Shown here piece by piece: positions 22,979 to 33,579 of a DNA stretch of 64,000 nucleotides; within the stretch, counting starts at the first letter, position 1, and the number at the start of each line of letters is the position of its first letter. This DNA comes from Stenopsyche tienmushanensis. Lineage: Eukaryota; Arthropoda; Insecta; Trichoptera; Stenopsychidae. The stretch covers positions 930,001-994,000 of the forward strand of contig WACJ01000517.1 of NCBI GenBank assembly GCA_008973525.1, given 5' to 3'. The notes below the pieces were generated by a model. The model was not told where the DNA came from. It worked only from the letters and a program-made list of their open reading frames with translations, and made no database searches. Both the position numbers and the translations under genes were made by a program.

Positions 22979-23372
22979 GTAAGTACATAAACAATATATT
23001 GATGTAAACTAGACTTATTTTCTGAATGCTTTTTACGGTTTCTGTGCTTTTTGCACTGATATTTCTTGGACTTTATTAGGTTTAATTAGGTGGGAAATAA
23101 TTTCCCAATGTTCGTTCCTGCTTTGATAAACATCAGTGTCTTTATATATATATAAAATTGTTTGTCAGCTGTAATAATAACGGTATAGGAACTTGTAATA
23201 CGATAGCGAGTAAGTCAAATTAGTGGCTTTTTGCAAAATTGTGACTGCGTTTATGTGATTTCTATGCTTTATTCCAAACGAAGCCACTTATAAGTTTTAG
23301 GACTTTTGTAACTATTTGTGCAATATGCTGATAAAACTACATAATTGCCAACTTTTTATAATTTACTTTCAG
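22979..23372 (+). other. putative 5' UTR intron of piggyBac element 2
   Basis: CTG|GTAAGTAC at 22976-22986 is a strong donor and TTTACTTTCAG ending at 23372 is a good acceptor, ten bases before the transposase ATG at 23383. Splicing would bring the terminal region next to the coding sequence. No transcript evidence is available. Confidence 0.45.
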
Positions 23373-23382
23373 CTATTCAAAT

Positions 23383-25415
23383 ATGGACGCAAGAAAGGAA
23401 CGTAAAGTGCTCTCCAAGAAACTATTAGAAGAGGTGGTACAAAATTTAGACGACTTGTCTGATTTATCAGGCTCAGATTCTGAAGATGACTCATGCTTTA
23501 TCAACAGTATTCATTCTCCTTCCGATAGTTACCTAAATCAGCTCGATGATAACCTAATTGAACAACGTCTTGAACATATCTTTGGCTTTGGATTGACGGG
23601 AGACAAACAAGACCCACCTTCTCCCCCTATGCAAACTCAACAGATTTCAACGGATGCCTTACTGACAGTCTTAGATGAAACATCGCATTTCACAAACACA
23701 CCAAAAACAGACAACAGTCTTTTGCCAACTCACTTAGGTACTGAAACTGAGCAATGTTATGATCAGCCTTCTGACGTTCACACATTTAATGAAGTTCAGC
23801 AAAATTTTGATGTCATTGATGCCCCCATGGAAGAGTTTTTGGCAGATGATGGGCAAGAGTCTGAAACTAACAACGAAGTACGCAGAGATCGTTCTCAGCC
23901 AAGAGTATGGGAGATAAAATCGGAAACCCATGAAGTTCCTCTTTTCGAAAAACGTTTTAAGCCCAAGGCTAACGATACTCATAAAACATCACCTCTAAGT
24001 ATTTTTGAGCGGCTTTTTCCTGATGAACTGATGGTAATAATTGTGGAACAAACCAACAGATACGCCCGTCAGAAAAATAGTACTAACTGGAAACCTGTAA
24101 CTCTACAAGATATTAAGGCGTATCTAGGAGTTTTAATCCTTATGGGCTTAAATCCTTTACCGGACATGGAACTCTACTGGTCATCAGATCCCTTTTATTA
24201 CAATAAGGAAATTGCCCAGGTTTTCCCAATAGTAAGATTTAAAAAAATTACAGAAAACCTCCACTTAAATGATAACGAGATGGAACCACCAAGAAACTCC
24301 CCTGAATATGACAAATTATTTAAATTGAGACCCCTCCTCACAGAACTCAACAAAGTTTATCAAAGAGAGGCATACAATTCAGAAGTACAATCGATTGATG
24401 AGTGTATGGTCAAATTTAAAGGGCGCAGCTCCTTAAAGCAATACATGCCGAAAAAACCCATCAAAAGAGGATTTAAGGTATGGGCAAGATGTGACGCCAA
24501 AACTGGGTACTTGTACCAATTCGAAGTGTATTCAGGAAAAGGCGACAGCACCGAAAATGAAGGGTTAGGCTACAATGTTGTCATGAAACTCTGCAGTAAC
24601 GTACCAAGAAACACTTTAATTGCCTTTGACAACTTTTTTACTAGCTGTAACCTCATGGAGGATCTTTACGATAAAAATATTTATGCAGTGGGAACAGTCA
24701 GATGCAACAGAAAGGACTTACCTGATATGATAAAAAAAAACAACCGAAACCATTGCGATTAGATAAACATCAGTTTTCAGCGGTTACTGCAGAGCCAATC
24801 ACAGCCATTAAATGGCTTGACACAAAGGAAGTTACTGTCCTGACAACAGCACATCAGCCCTTAGACACAAGGATGATAAAAAGAACCCAAAAGGATGGCT
24901 CTAGAGCTGACATTCTCTGCCCGGCTGCAATTGCTTCATACACGCTCAGTATGGGCGGAGTAGATCTTTTTGACCATTTTAGATCGTCATACCCTATAAA
25001 CCGGAAATCCAGGAAATATTGGATGCGACTATTCTTCTTTCTGTTCGATGCATCTATAATTAATGCCTACATAACGTACAACTACTCCCATGTCCCGACC
25101 CTGCATGGCCACCGTGATTTCAGACTACGGTTAGCACGTGCCCTTATAGATAATCACACGACACGAAAAACTCACACACAAACAGATGTAGTTTTTAAAA
25201 AAAATAAAAAAGGTGGTAGGTTTGGCGTTCCCGATGAGATTCGGCTGCTAAATGTTGGCATACACTTGCCTGAAGAAAGTGCCACTTACAAAAGATGTCG
25301 CTTTTGCAGCACAAAGCACAAAGAACAGAGGACAAAAATAGTATGTTCCTCCTGTGGAGTAGCTCTTTGTGCCAAAAACTGTTTCAAAACCTTTCACACA
25401 GTTCTTACTCAGTAA
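23383..25415 (+). pseudogene. piggyBac transposase with one A-run frameshift
   Basis: The first segment (23383-24762) has a long acidic N-terminus, VEQTNRYARQK (about 221), VQSIDECMVKFKGR (Asp339) and LIAFDNFFTS (Asp416). The second (24741-25415) starts in the next frame and has LSMGGVDLFDHF (third and fourth Asp, about 24963-24974) and a full C-terminal zinc domain (CRFCSTKH, CSSCGVALCAKNCFKTFH). The break is a run of nine A at 24732-24740; ten would give one frame of about 677 codons. Everything else looks intact, so a one-base slip, a sequencing error or translational slippage are all possible. Confidence 0.85.
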
Positions 25416-25981
25416 TGTTATATTCATATAGTATTTGAAAAGTTCTTAATAAAATATTATTTGTAACATTCTAGTTTCATTTTATTTTTATAATTTTATT
25501 CAATCACTCAATCATGTTATATTGAATTTTTTATTTAAAAAAAATAAACAAGTAAAGTAGGAGTAAGTAATATGTATAGAATTTGTAGTAAAAATGTCCC
25601 AAAAAAATGTAACCATTCCGGATGATGGGAAATAATTTCCCACTTAATTATATTTTGCTTTTCCATACTGGATAATGGGAAATAATTTCCCACCGTAAAA
25701 CCCCCATTTCCCCTCTTTTTATAAAAAAAATGATGTTTTTTTCGAAATCTACAAAGCCCTTTTACCTAGAAACCATGTTTAATTCATAATTTTATTTAAA
25801 AAAAAAATCCATTTGATTAAGGGTTAACTCCACTTAAGCCAATGTCAGAGGATATCAAATCGTTAAAAATTGAGATGAATTCCTTAAAAAACTCTGTAGA
25901 GATGGCTTACTCGCTTATTAATGACTTCACTATGAAAGTCCAGAAGCTTGAAACCAGACTAGATGCCATCGAAAAACCGTC

Positions 25982-26437
25982 AAATGGACAAAAAGAGTAG
26001 TTATGTATTTGATCAATTGTGCCCTTTTCAATGCATTCCGGGTGTACAGAATGAATCCTTAAAATAGGATGAGATTCAAACCATTTATATATTATGTTGG
26101 AAGGTATTGGGCATTAGAAACAACAAATATTTTACCAAGTTCGCCTTCGACATCGGTTAATTTTCCAGCTGCAATAGGGCTTCAGCCCTCAACATCACAA
26201 AGCTGTCAACGAGTAATTAATGCGCGGGACCATCCTCTTCGGCTCTCAAAAGACTTTAGGGCCCATAAACTTGAAAAAATTGTGACAAGTGCTAAGAAAA
26301 AATATCCAACTCGAAAGTGCCGCGTTTGTGCTGTGAACAAACGGCGTGGAGAAACCCGATACATATATGCATTTTGTCAAGTTCCGCTGCATAAAGGCAA
26401 ATGCTTTTCCGACTACCATTCATTAGTTAGATATTGA
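25982..26437 (+). pseudogene. piggyBac transposase C-terminal fragment
   Basis: The frame reads KWTKRVVMYLINCALFNAF, then an in-frame TAA at about 26060, then continues to a C-terminal zinc domain CRVCAVNKRRGETRYIYAFC and VPLHKGKCFSDYH ending at 26437. It begins after the third catalytic Asp, so no catalysis is possible. It is joined directly to the PHD-type ORF1 at about 25981 without a TTAA, suggesting rearrangement rather than simple insertion. Confidence 0.75.
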
Positions 26438-26689
26438 TAATATGTGTATACTTGTACTCATAATAATTAGTTTTTGTGTATACATAGTGTGTATTGTGAT
26501 GTAACTGATCAAATAGTGGAACTTAAATTTAATGCCTAGTGATCTCAAGGAGCATCCGAATGCGAGGAAAAATAGTGAGTATTCATATTTTTTCCAAAAT
26601 AGCCACGGTTTCTGACTATCTGTATTTTTTTTTCAATTTTGTGCTACTGCGAATTTCGTGCGAATATACCCGCCTCCAGTATGTGGGCT

Positions 26690-27058
26690 AGCCAAACCGT
26701 GCCCGCGAAAGATGTGTTAAAATTCAACTAATCGACGGAACTAAGTACGACAGCATTATTAATGCACTAAAAGAAAAAATACAGATTTCCACTCATATAA
26801 AAAAAAACCAAGAAAGAAACGTTCGAGTAGTACTGAGAAACCTCCATCCCTCTACTGACAAGGAAAATCATTAAAACACAAATAGAGAATCATGGACATG
26901 AAGTGGAAATCGTCCACAATATTCTCGATAGAGTCACTAAAACCCCGCTACCGCTATTCTTCATTGAACTGAAACAGAACTCCAACAACAAACAGATTTA
27001 CGACATCGAATTTATAGCGAGCACGAAAATTAAAATTGAGCCACCTCGCCCAAAAAGC
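26690..27058 (+). pseudogene. Jockey-type ORF1 fragment
   Basis: With one frameshift the sequence reads QLIDGTKYDSIINALKEK, NVRVVLRNLHPSTDKE, LFFIELKQNSNNKQIYDIEF and TKIKIEPPRPK. This is the conserved domain upstream of the zinc knuckles in ORF1 of Jockey-group elements (PRE_C2HC region). The zinc knuckles are missing because the next element starts right after it. Confidence 0.7.
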
Positions 27059-27153
27059 CACTTCTACTGGACATGGCAATATTAAATGCGTTTATTTTAT
27101 ATCGGTTGAAAATTGGTGATAATTTTTTTTTCTAGAGTTTAGAGATAGTTTAA

Positions 27154-29980
27154 CCACTTCCCGGTCGTTCACGCGTATGTGCGGGATAAAAAATCGTACC
27201 GTTTGGACGTTCACGCGCACGTGCAGGATAGCCTATACATGGAAAAAATACCATTCGGAAGATGAAGTAAAATTTTGGACGTTCACTCATATATGCGGAA
27301 ACGATAATTTAAACTATTTCGCGTATTCCGTCGACTAAAACAGGTTTTCGTAACTTGGATTTTTTTTGTTTCAATTTCTATAGAAATTTACAACGTTGGC
27401 GAGAACTTCTGAGAACATAGGATAATTTTGATAAATAGCATCCCTTACGGTCACAACTCGTAACGGTAAACTGTAGCTCTGGACTCTTCTAACGCATGTA
27501 CATATATCCTTTATTGTCTCTTTCCATACGATTTCAGGTAAAGTACTACAAAATATTTGCCGTATTTCGGGTCCCAGATTATTATTTTAAAATCAGTTCG
27601 TCCTTGACTACGCATTCGTTGGCGTCGGTTTCGAAAAGTGCTACATCTTATTTGTGATAATTTCGATAATTTGATATTGTGTCTTGGGGTTTTTGTGTGT
27701 GCTATAATTTTATTTGTTTGATGGATATTGGATTTTTACAAACCGTTATTTTGCCCCTGTGATTATGGATTCATCAACGAGTGACGTCGATTCTAATTCA
27801 CCATCCAGTGATAGCTCTGATTCTGATAATGAATTAGATAATCATCCAACATCACAAACAGCAGCAACATCGTCATATCAAGATTGGACTGAATTGCGAA
27901 AAACTCCGCCACTAGAACCTCCATCAGCAAGATTTGAATTTACTGGAACACCTGGATTTAATTTCACGCCAGATCCTGATGGTGATATTTTGCAATACAT
28001 GAATTTATATTTTGACGATGATCTCATAAACTATATTTGCGATGAGACAAATCGATACGCCCATCAATGTCAAACATCAAGACCCTCAACATCGCGGCAT
28101 GATTGGAAAAATATAACCGGACCCGAATTACAAATTTTTTTGGCACTTTGGAATTTGCAGAGTATTAGACCAGTACCTGATCAATATATGAACTGGTCAA
28201 CAAGACCTCTACTGCATGCGCCATTCTTCGGCAAGACAATGTCATTGAATCGATTCAAGGAAATAAAATTTTTTTTGCATTTTTCGGACGATTCAACATA
28301 CGATCCCGAAACCCACCCAGCACCAAAACTTAACAAAATTTGGACCATTCATCAAAAATTGCAAGAAAAATTTAAGAGTGTGTATTCATTAGATAGAGAC
28401 GTAACTATTGACGAAAGCTTGCTTTTGTATAAAGGAAGGTTGGGGTGGGTACAATGTATTTTATCCAAAAGAGCTCGATTTGGGATAAAAACCTACGCTT
28501 TGTGCGAGTCCAAAACGGGATATGTTTGGAAAACCATTATTTACACCGGAGGAGACACTGTATACGACGAAGATTTCCAAGAACACTTAATGTCAGAAAA
28601 AGTGGTTATGACATTGATGAAACCTCTGCTAGATAAGGGGTATTGTCTTACCACTGACAATTTTTATACATCCCCTAATCTAACAGAGTTACTAGTAAAC
28701 CGATCGACTGACACATATGGAACCGTAAGAAAAAACCGAAAAAACATGCCCCCAGATCTCAAACATAAAAAATTGGCGAAAGGTGACACTGTCGCATATA
28801 AAAAGGGAAAGTCGATCGTCTTGATGTGGAAAGACAAGAAAGATGTCACCCTTCTGTCAACAGTCCATACCAATGACATTGTCGAAACGAAAAAACGAAA
28901 CCAAACAAAAAAAAAGCCAAAAGTCGTGGTCGACTACAACGATACAATGGGAGGCGTTGACCGTATGGATCAAAATCTTGCGTCTTATCCGATTCCAAGA
29001 AAAAGAGGCAAAAAATATTATAAAAAAATATTTTTCCACTTGTACGAGCTAAGCCTTTGGAATTCGTATGTAATTTATAAAAAATCAGGGGGGACGTCTA
29101 CCAACTTGAATTATCGTTTAGATGTCATTGAAAAAGCTGTCGAAGTATATTTTCCAATGGTAACCCACACACCTCGTGGAAGACGACCTCCAGCACAACA
29201 CCCCCGACGATTGACGGAAAAACATTTCGTTGAAGAAATTCCGGCAACAGAAAAAACAGCGAAACCAAGAAGGGCTTGTCACTTGTGTGCCAAAAAGAGA
29301 TGCACGTGGCAAACCAAAAAGGAACGACACAAAATATATATGCCTCGAATGTGGAGTTCCATTGTGCATACCTTGTTTCAAAATTTATCATTCGATATTA
29401 TGAGGTAATTATTTTAAATATATATTTAAAGTTTTTAAAAATCATAAAATAATATTTATTCCTTTTATTTCAGAATCATCTTGAATACAGCCTTATTGAA
29501 TTGCAGCAGAAGACATTTATAATATGTGTTTTTATTTTTTCGTTATTTGCTATTACTTTCATATGTACTTTCATCTAAATAGATAATTATATTTTTTATA
29601 AAGGTATTTCTTTTCTCCCATTGTCTACCAAAAAAAATATTATTGCTTTCAAAGCCTATTTCTATTTTGTAAAAAATATATTTTCGAATTGAAAACGGAA
29701 AAAACACGATATTTTTCCATTCAGAGCGTAATTTTTTTCGTTTATCGTGCCTTTTTTGAAACAAGGACACAATATATCGATATAATTTTCTGCCCAAACT
29801 GAATACTGAAATTATTACTCATATAAAATAAATTAAATTAAATAAAAATATGGGCTCTCAGTACTAAAAGGGTTAAAAATATTTTTAGATGATAGTCTGT
29901 CAATATACTTGAATATAAAATCATAAAGAAATCGTTTTTTTTTGGATTGATTTTTATTAAAGAAATCGACCGGGAAGTGG
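27154..29980 (+). mobile_element. piggyBac element 3
   Basis: TTAA duplications lie at 27150-27153 and 29981-29984. The 14-bp terminal repeats CCACTTCCCGGTCG are identical. Just inside the left end, three copies of a subterminal repeat (GTTCACGCGTATGTGCGGGA, GTTCACGCGCACGTGCAGGA and GTTCACTCATATATGCGGAA, at about 27169, 27211 and 27284) are likely transposase-binding sites. Length 2827 bp. It carries one transposase gene, 27765-29408. Confidence 0.93.
27765..29408 (+). pseudogene. piggyBac transposase, catalytic core intact, C-terminal domain frameshifted
   Basis: I choose the ATG at 27765 (MDSSTSDVDS), which opens the acidic N-terminus. Motifs: ICDETNRYAHQC (about 91), VTIDESLLLYKGR (Asp216), LTTDNFYTS (Asp298), GGVDRMDQ (Asp399, Asp402), and the start of the zinc domain ACHLCAKK (Cys505, Cys508). 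After codon 511 the frame loses the domain. The next frame encodes ICLECGVPLCIPCFKIYHS, clearly the missing half. The break lies at 29294-29300 (AAAAAGAGATGC) and fits loss of one GA unit. As read, the protein is 547 aa and ends in a nonsense tail. Confidence 0.88.
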
Positions 29981-30499
29981 TTAATAAAATCGTTATTAAG
30001 GATTAGCAATTTAGCATTGAAGTTGTGGAATACAACAAATTTATGGGTGGTGTTGATAGATCGGATCAACTGATATCCTATTATTCGTGCCCCCGAAAAA
30101 CGATTCAGTGGTATAAAAAAATAATATTTCATCTGCTGGACATGGCAGTATTAAATGCGTTTATTTTATATCGTTTGAAAATTGGTGATAAAAAAAAATT
30201 TCTAGAGTTTAGAGATAGTTTGATAAAATCGCTATTAGGGATTAGTAATTTAAAAAGTCATAGAGAAATTATAACTACCACTTCTGGTTTAACAGTAGTC
30301 AATACAAACACGCAGTATGTTTTAGAAAAAAATCCTGTCCCAGAAAACTATAAGAGAAAAATTATTATTTACGCTGCAGGTGGTGCTCGAAAAACAATAA
30401 CGCACCGAATGGATTTTCTAGCGATGGTTTTGTGATTCTTTGAATATGGTCGTCAATCGGATTTACGAGACGAGGCAATCAGAATCTGATTGTGCGTCA

Positions 30500-30735
30500 A
30501 AAATGGTTCCAACCAACAGATCAATGCAACCGCAGTGGAATTTCCAAGCCTTTTTAGGCGTAATTCTGAATATGGGAATCAGACCTCATCCAAACTTACA
30601 AGATTTTTTTTCACGCTCATTCACGGCCAGTTGTCCATTTTATATGTCAAATTTTAAGAGAAAACGTTTCCTACAGATATTTTCGAGACTACACCTCCAC
30701 GACAATTCTATAATTAATCGCCAAGGGCAAACTCT
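30500..30735 (+). pseudogene. piggyBac N-terminal domain fragment
   Basis: The frame reads WNFQAFLGVILNMGIRPHPN, then LQDFFSRSF, CPFYMSNFKRKRFLQIF and SRLHLHDNS, the region between the TNR block and catalytic Asp 1. It is joined to a Gypsy gag at about 30739. No catalytic residues remain. Confidence 0.6.
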
Positions 30736-30738
30736 CTC

Positions 30739-31508
30739 ATGAAAATGCGAGATTTCCGAGACTGGCCCTCCTATAGAGATTACCTGAAGGAAAGTTTTGT
30801 TACTAAGGAAAATTTTTCCCAACTTCTCCTAGAGCTGCAATCATACAATCAACGTCCATATGAGTCTATACAGGAATTCTCAACACGGTTCGAAACATGT
30901 CTTTCGAATTTCTTGCAAGCCGCAAGACATGATGTCCTCAACGAAGCGGAACTTCGAGGAAAACAAAACTTAATTCACGAAATCGGTCTACAATCATACA
31001 TGCTTGGTTTATTACCCGTTTATCACCTAATAATACGCGCTCGTAATCCTAAATCCTATGAAGAAGCGTCCGATTTCGCCCTCGAGGAGGAGCGAGTAAA
31101 TAAACTAGTCCGCGAGAGGAATTCGAACAACCATCAAAATAGTATACACTCTAATCACGGAAAAAACGGTCAGTCATTCCCATATCACTCGAACGAAGCT
31201 TGGAAACCCGCGTACGAGAACCGTGCACCTCACGTTAAGAACCCCGCGTTTACGCCACTCATAGCTCCAAATTCCGTAATTATTGTAAAAATCCTGGTCA
31301 TGTGATACAGGAATGTCGGAAACGCGAGAGTAATAACAAAAGATTCCAAGACCAATCGCGTCCTCCCAAGTACAATAATTCACAAACTCGCTCGTACCCG
31401 CCACAATCTCAAAATATACTTCAAGCTACTAATTCAAAACCAACAAAATTGTTGGTATACAAAACCAACCCAAATTTCCGAAAGGAAAGCAAAAATGTGG
31501 ATATGTAA
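30739..31508 (+). pseudogene. Ty3/Gypsy gag fragment with zinc knuckle
   Basis: The frame 30739-31305 has the capsid fold typical of Gypsy gag (FSQLLLELQSYNQRPYESIQ, FSTRFETCLSNFL, then ARNPKSYEEASDFALEEE). After a frameshift near 31270 it continues with NYCKNPGHVIQECRKR, a zinc knuckle whose first Cys is Arg, and a Pro/Asn/Gln-rich tail to 31508. Protease and polymerase are absent here. It is a different family from the gag at 12130. Confidence 0.7.
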
Positions 31509-31519
31509 AATTTCTACAT

Positions 31520-31945
31520 ACCAAAAATCTTTTAGCAATAAAGTGGATAGATAAGAGACGTACATATTCTACCAAATATCCACAAACCAAAAATGTTCGT
31601 CTCAGAAGCCATAAATTATGCAACTGGTGAAAATATCAAAAAACCGGAAACCGTATTAGACTACAATTTGAACATAGGCCCAGTTGATAAGTCTGATATG
31701 ATGATCAGTTTCATGGACTGCTTCAGAAAATCTCTCAAGCGGTATAAGAAAAAAAAATCCGGCTATTAGACATGACCACACTAAATGCATATCTGTACCA
31801 GGTGAAGACAGGGGAGAAGTCCCGGGGAAGAAGAACAAGAGATTCTCCAACGAAACTGACAACAAGACATTTTCCTCAACCGGTTCCTGAAACAAGAACT
31901 ATAGGGAGCAAAACACAAAGAAGGTGCTATGTATGCATCCATCCA
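31520..31945 (+). pseudogene. piggyBac transposase fragment, Asp 3 region to C-terminus
   Basis: With frameshifts it reads LLAIKWIDKRRTY, KKPETVLDYNLNIGPVDKSD, MMISFMDCFRKSLKRYKKK, LLDMTTLNAYLYQ, RHFPQPVPETRTIGSKTQRR and CYVC. The LDYN...VDKSDMM signature resembles the PGBD4-like group. The Gypsy pol fragment begins immediately after it. Confidence 0.65.
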
Positions 31946-33485
31946 ATACAATGACCAAGGCAGCAATGTTTTTTGGAGCTACACCACAATATTATGCATG
32001 CCAAAGAGCTCACGAAGCCAGCGAGGAGTGCCCGAAGTACAACCAATATATCCTAAAGGAAATGCATCAGTCCCTCACGGGAGGTCATATCGGTATCAAC
32101 AAAACTTTGGAGAACATCCGCAAGCGCTATTATTGGCCCACCTGCCGTCAAGATGTACAAGAATTTTGTCGAAAATGTACGACATGCGCCGCCGTGAACG
32201 GACCAGCTCGTCGAAATCGCGGCGGGATGGGGAAATACATCTCGGGAGCGCTGCTGGAGAGGATGGCAGTCGACATCCTCGGACCTCTACCGACCACGAG
32301 GAGGGGCAACAAGTACATCCTCCTCGCTACGGATTATTTCACCAAATGGCCGGTGGCAATTCCGCTCCCCAATCAGAACGACGCGACGACCTTGTGCGGT
32401 AGAATGCGCCAAATGTAAGAAAATTGAGGAGAACGACCGGAACTCAATCAACCTAATCGGCCTCAAGGAGACGGGGCCGGGGGAGCAAGACGAAGTTATC
32501 AAGAGATTTATCCGCTGGAAGGAGGACGGACACCAACCGGCTTGGGAAGAAATCTCAGCGGAAATGCCGGAGGCAAAAGTTCTTTGGCCAGTTCTTTGCC
32601 ACTGGCCATTTCACCAAATGGCCAGTGGCAATTCCGCTCCCCAATCAGAACGCTGCGACGACGACAGACGCCATGATGGATGTCTTCGAAAGAATGGGGA
32701 TTCCGATGGAGCTTCATTCGGATCAAGGGCGAAATTTCGAGTCGGCCATCTTTCAGGCCGCGTTAGAGGGGTTCGGGGTTTCGAAAACGAGGACGACTCC
32801 ATTTAGACCCCAATCAGACGGTTTGGTCGAACACCTCAACAGAACCCTGCTAAATTACCTGAAGAAATTCGCCCACAAGAAACAGGATCGGTGGGACGAA
32901 TACCTTCGGTACTTTATGATAGCCTATCGAGCATCCATACACGACTCTACGGGTCAATCGCCTGCCGCCTTGATGTGGGGCCGAGAGCTGAGACTTCCGG
33001 CGGACCTTCTATATGGAGCGCTTCCGAGGGAACCGAGCGGAACTCGGGAAGTTGAAGAGTTCAAAGAGGATCTTCGAGAAAAATTAGGAGAGGCACATCG
33101 GTTTGCCCGCAAGAAGCTGAAATTGGTTGGCGACCGGATGAAGGCCAAATACGATACGAGACGGTTGGAGGCGAAACACAACGTCGGCGATCTCGTGTGG
33201 TACTTCAACTCGAAGAGGGCAGGGCGAGGGTGCCCGAAACTCTCACCCCTCTGGTCGGGCCCATACAAGATCGTGAAAGCGATCAGCGGAGTCGTATACA
33301 GAATCCGCAAGGCGAGTTTGATCGCTGCCTTCACTATCCTATTAAGAGGCACCGTCGTGACCAGTGATGTAGGATTGGCAGCCGAAACCTTCAGTTTCGC
33401 GCAAGAAGATGGTATGGGAGGAATCTGGAAAAAGATTGCCCAAGATACTTCACGTACCAAGGGGCATCTCGATGAAGGTAATTAA
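31946..33485 (+). pseudogene. Ty3/Gypsy integrase, rearranged
   Basis: The first part carries the integrase zinc-binding domain (EMHQSLTGGHIGINKTL... CRKCTTC) and the start of the core (MAVDILGPLP, first Asp). At 32391-32609 about 220 bases interrupt it. They encode ECAKCKKIEENDRNS and WEEISAEMPEAK, resembling the linker between RNase H and integrase of such elements. The core then resumes with HSDQGRNFES (second Asp, 32721) and DGLVEHLNRTLLN (Glu, 32829; spacing 35), the GPY/F-type region LWSGPYKIVKAISGVVYRI and a short tail. Reverse transcriptase and RNase H are missing. The 3' untranslated region runs to a piggyBac insertion. Confidence 0.8.
32338..32662 (+). repeat. 53-base direct repeat inside Gypsy integrase
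   Basis: Copies at 32338-32390 and 32610-32662 both read TTCACCAAATGGCC, then GTGGCAATTCCGCTCCCCAA, then TCAGAACG, differing at a few bases. They flank the misplaced pol-linker sequence and shift the frame. Confidence 0.8.
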
Positions 33486-33579
33486 ATAGAGTAAATTATA
33501 TTGTTTTACGACACAGGATGGCGACGACAATGACAAGCTGTTTGGGGGATGTATAATGTTGTTTGAATATTCGGTTTAA

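Larger units (their letters stand above)
22717..25823 (+). mobile_element. piggyBac element 2
   Basis: TTAA duplications lie at 22713-22716 and 25824-25827. Terminal repeats are CCCTTATTCAAAT (left) and CCCTTAATCAAAT (right, reverse complement). Palindromic GGGAAATTATTTCCC-type motifs occur close to both ends (22732-22746, and twice at about 25626-25692). Length 3107 bp. The single gene (23383-25415) has one frameshift. Confidence 0.92.
22452..25981 (+). pseudogene. non-LTR-type ORF1 with PHD finger and coiled coil, split by piggyBac
   Basis: An ATG at 22452 opens CGQCNSES...LCSICNSKF and NWKCASCKAAI, a PHD-like zinc finger, followed by a leucine-rich helix to 22716. The frame resumes at 25824 as LTPLKPMSEDIKSLKIEMNS, a coiled coil ending in LDAIEKP. 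Removing element 22717-25823 and one TTAA restores one frame with no stop. PHD finger plus coiled coil is seen in ORF1 proteins of some non-LTR retrotransposons. The 3' end is cut off by a piggyBac fragment at about 25981. I cannot name the clade. Confidence 0.6.
27065..30480 (+). pseudogene. older piggyBac 3' relic, duplicated and split by piggyBac element 3
   Basis: The left part (27065-27149) encodes LLDMAILNAFILYRLKIGD and ends in GAGATAGT at the TTAA. The right part after the insertion (29985-30014) is AAATCGTTATTAAGGATTAGC. A second, better copy starts near 30018 and reads VEYNKFMGGVDRSDQLISYY (Asp 3 block), LLDMAVLNAFILYRLKIGD and FLEFRDSLIKSLLGISNLK, to about 30435. The second copy shows the empty-site sequence GAGATAGTTTGATAAAATCG. 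All copies lack the first two catalytic Asp residues. Confidence 0.75.

Noticed and set aside
27714..27764. Start of the element 3 transposase at 27714
   Set aside because: This position is TTG, not ATG; the ATG at 27765 opens the acidic N-terminus.
31929..32402. Second plus-strand frame over the Gypsy integrase
   Set aside because: It is the shadow of the integrase frame apart from a short 5' part; no independent domain.
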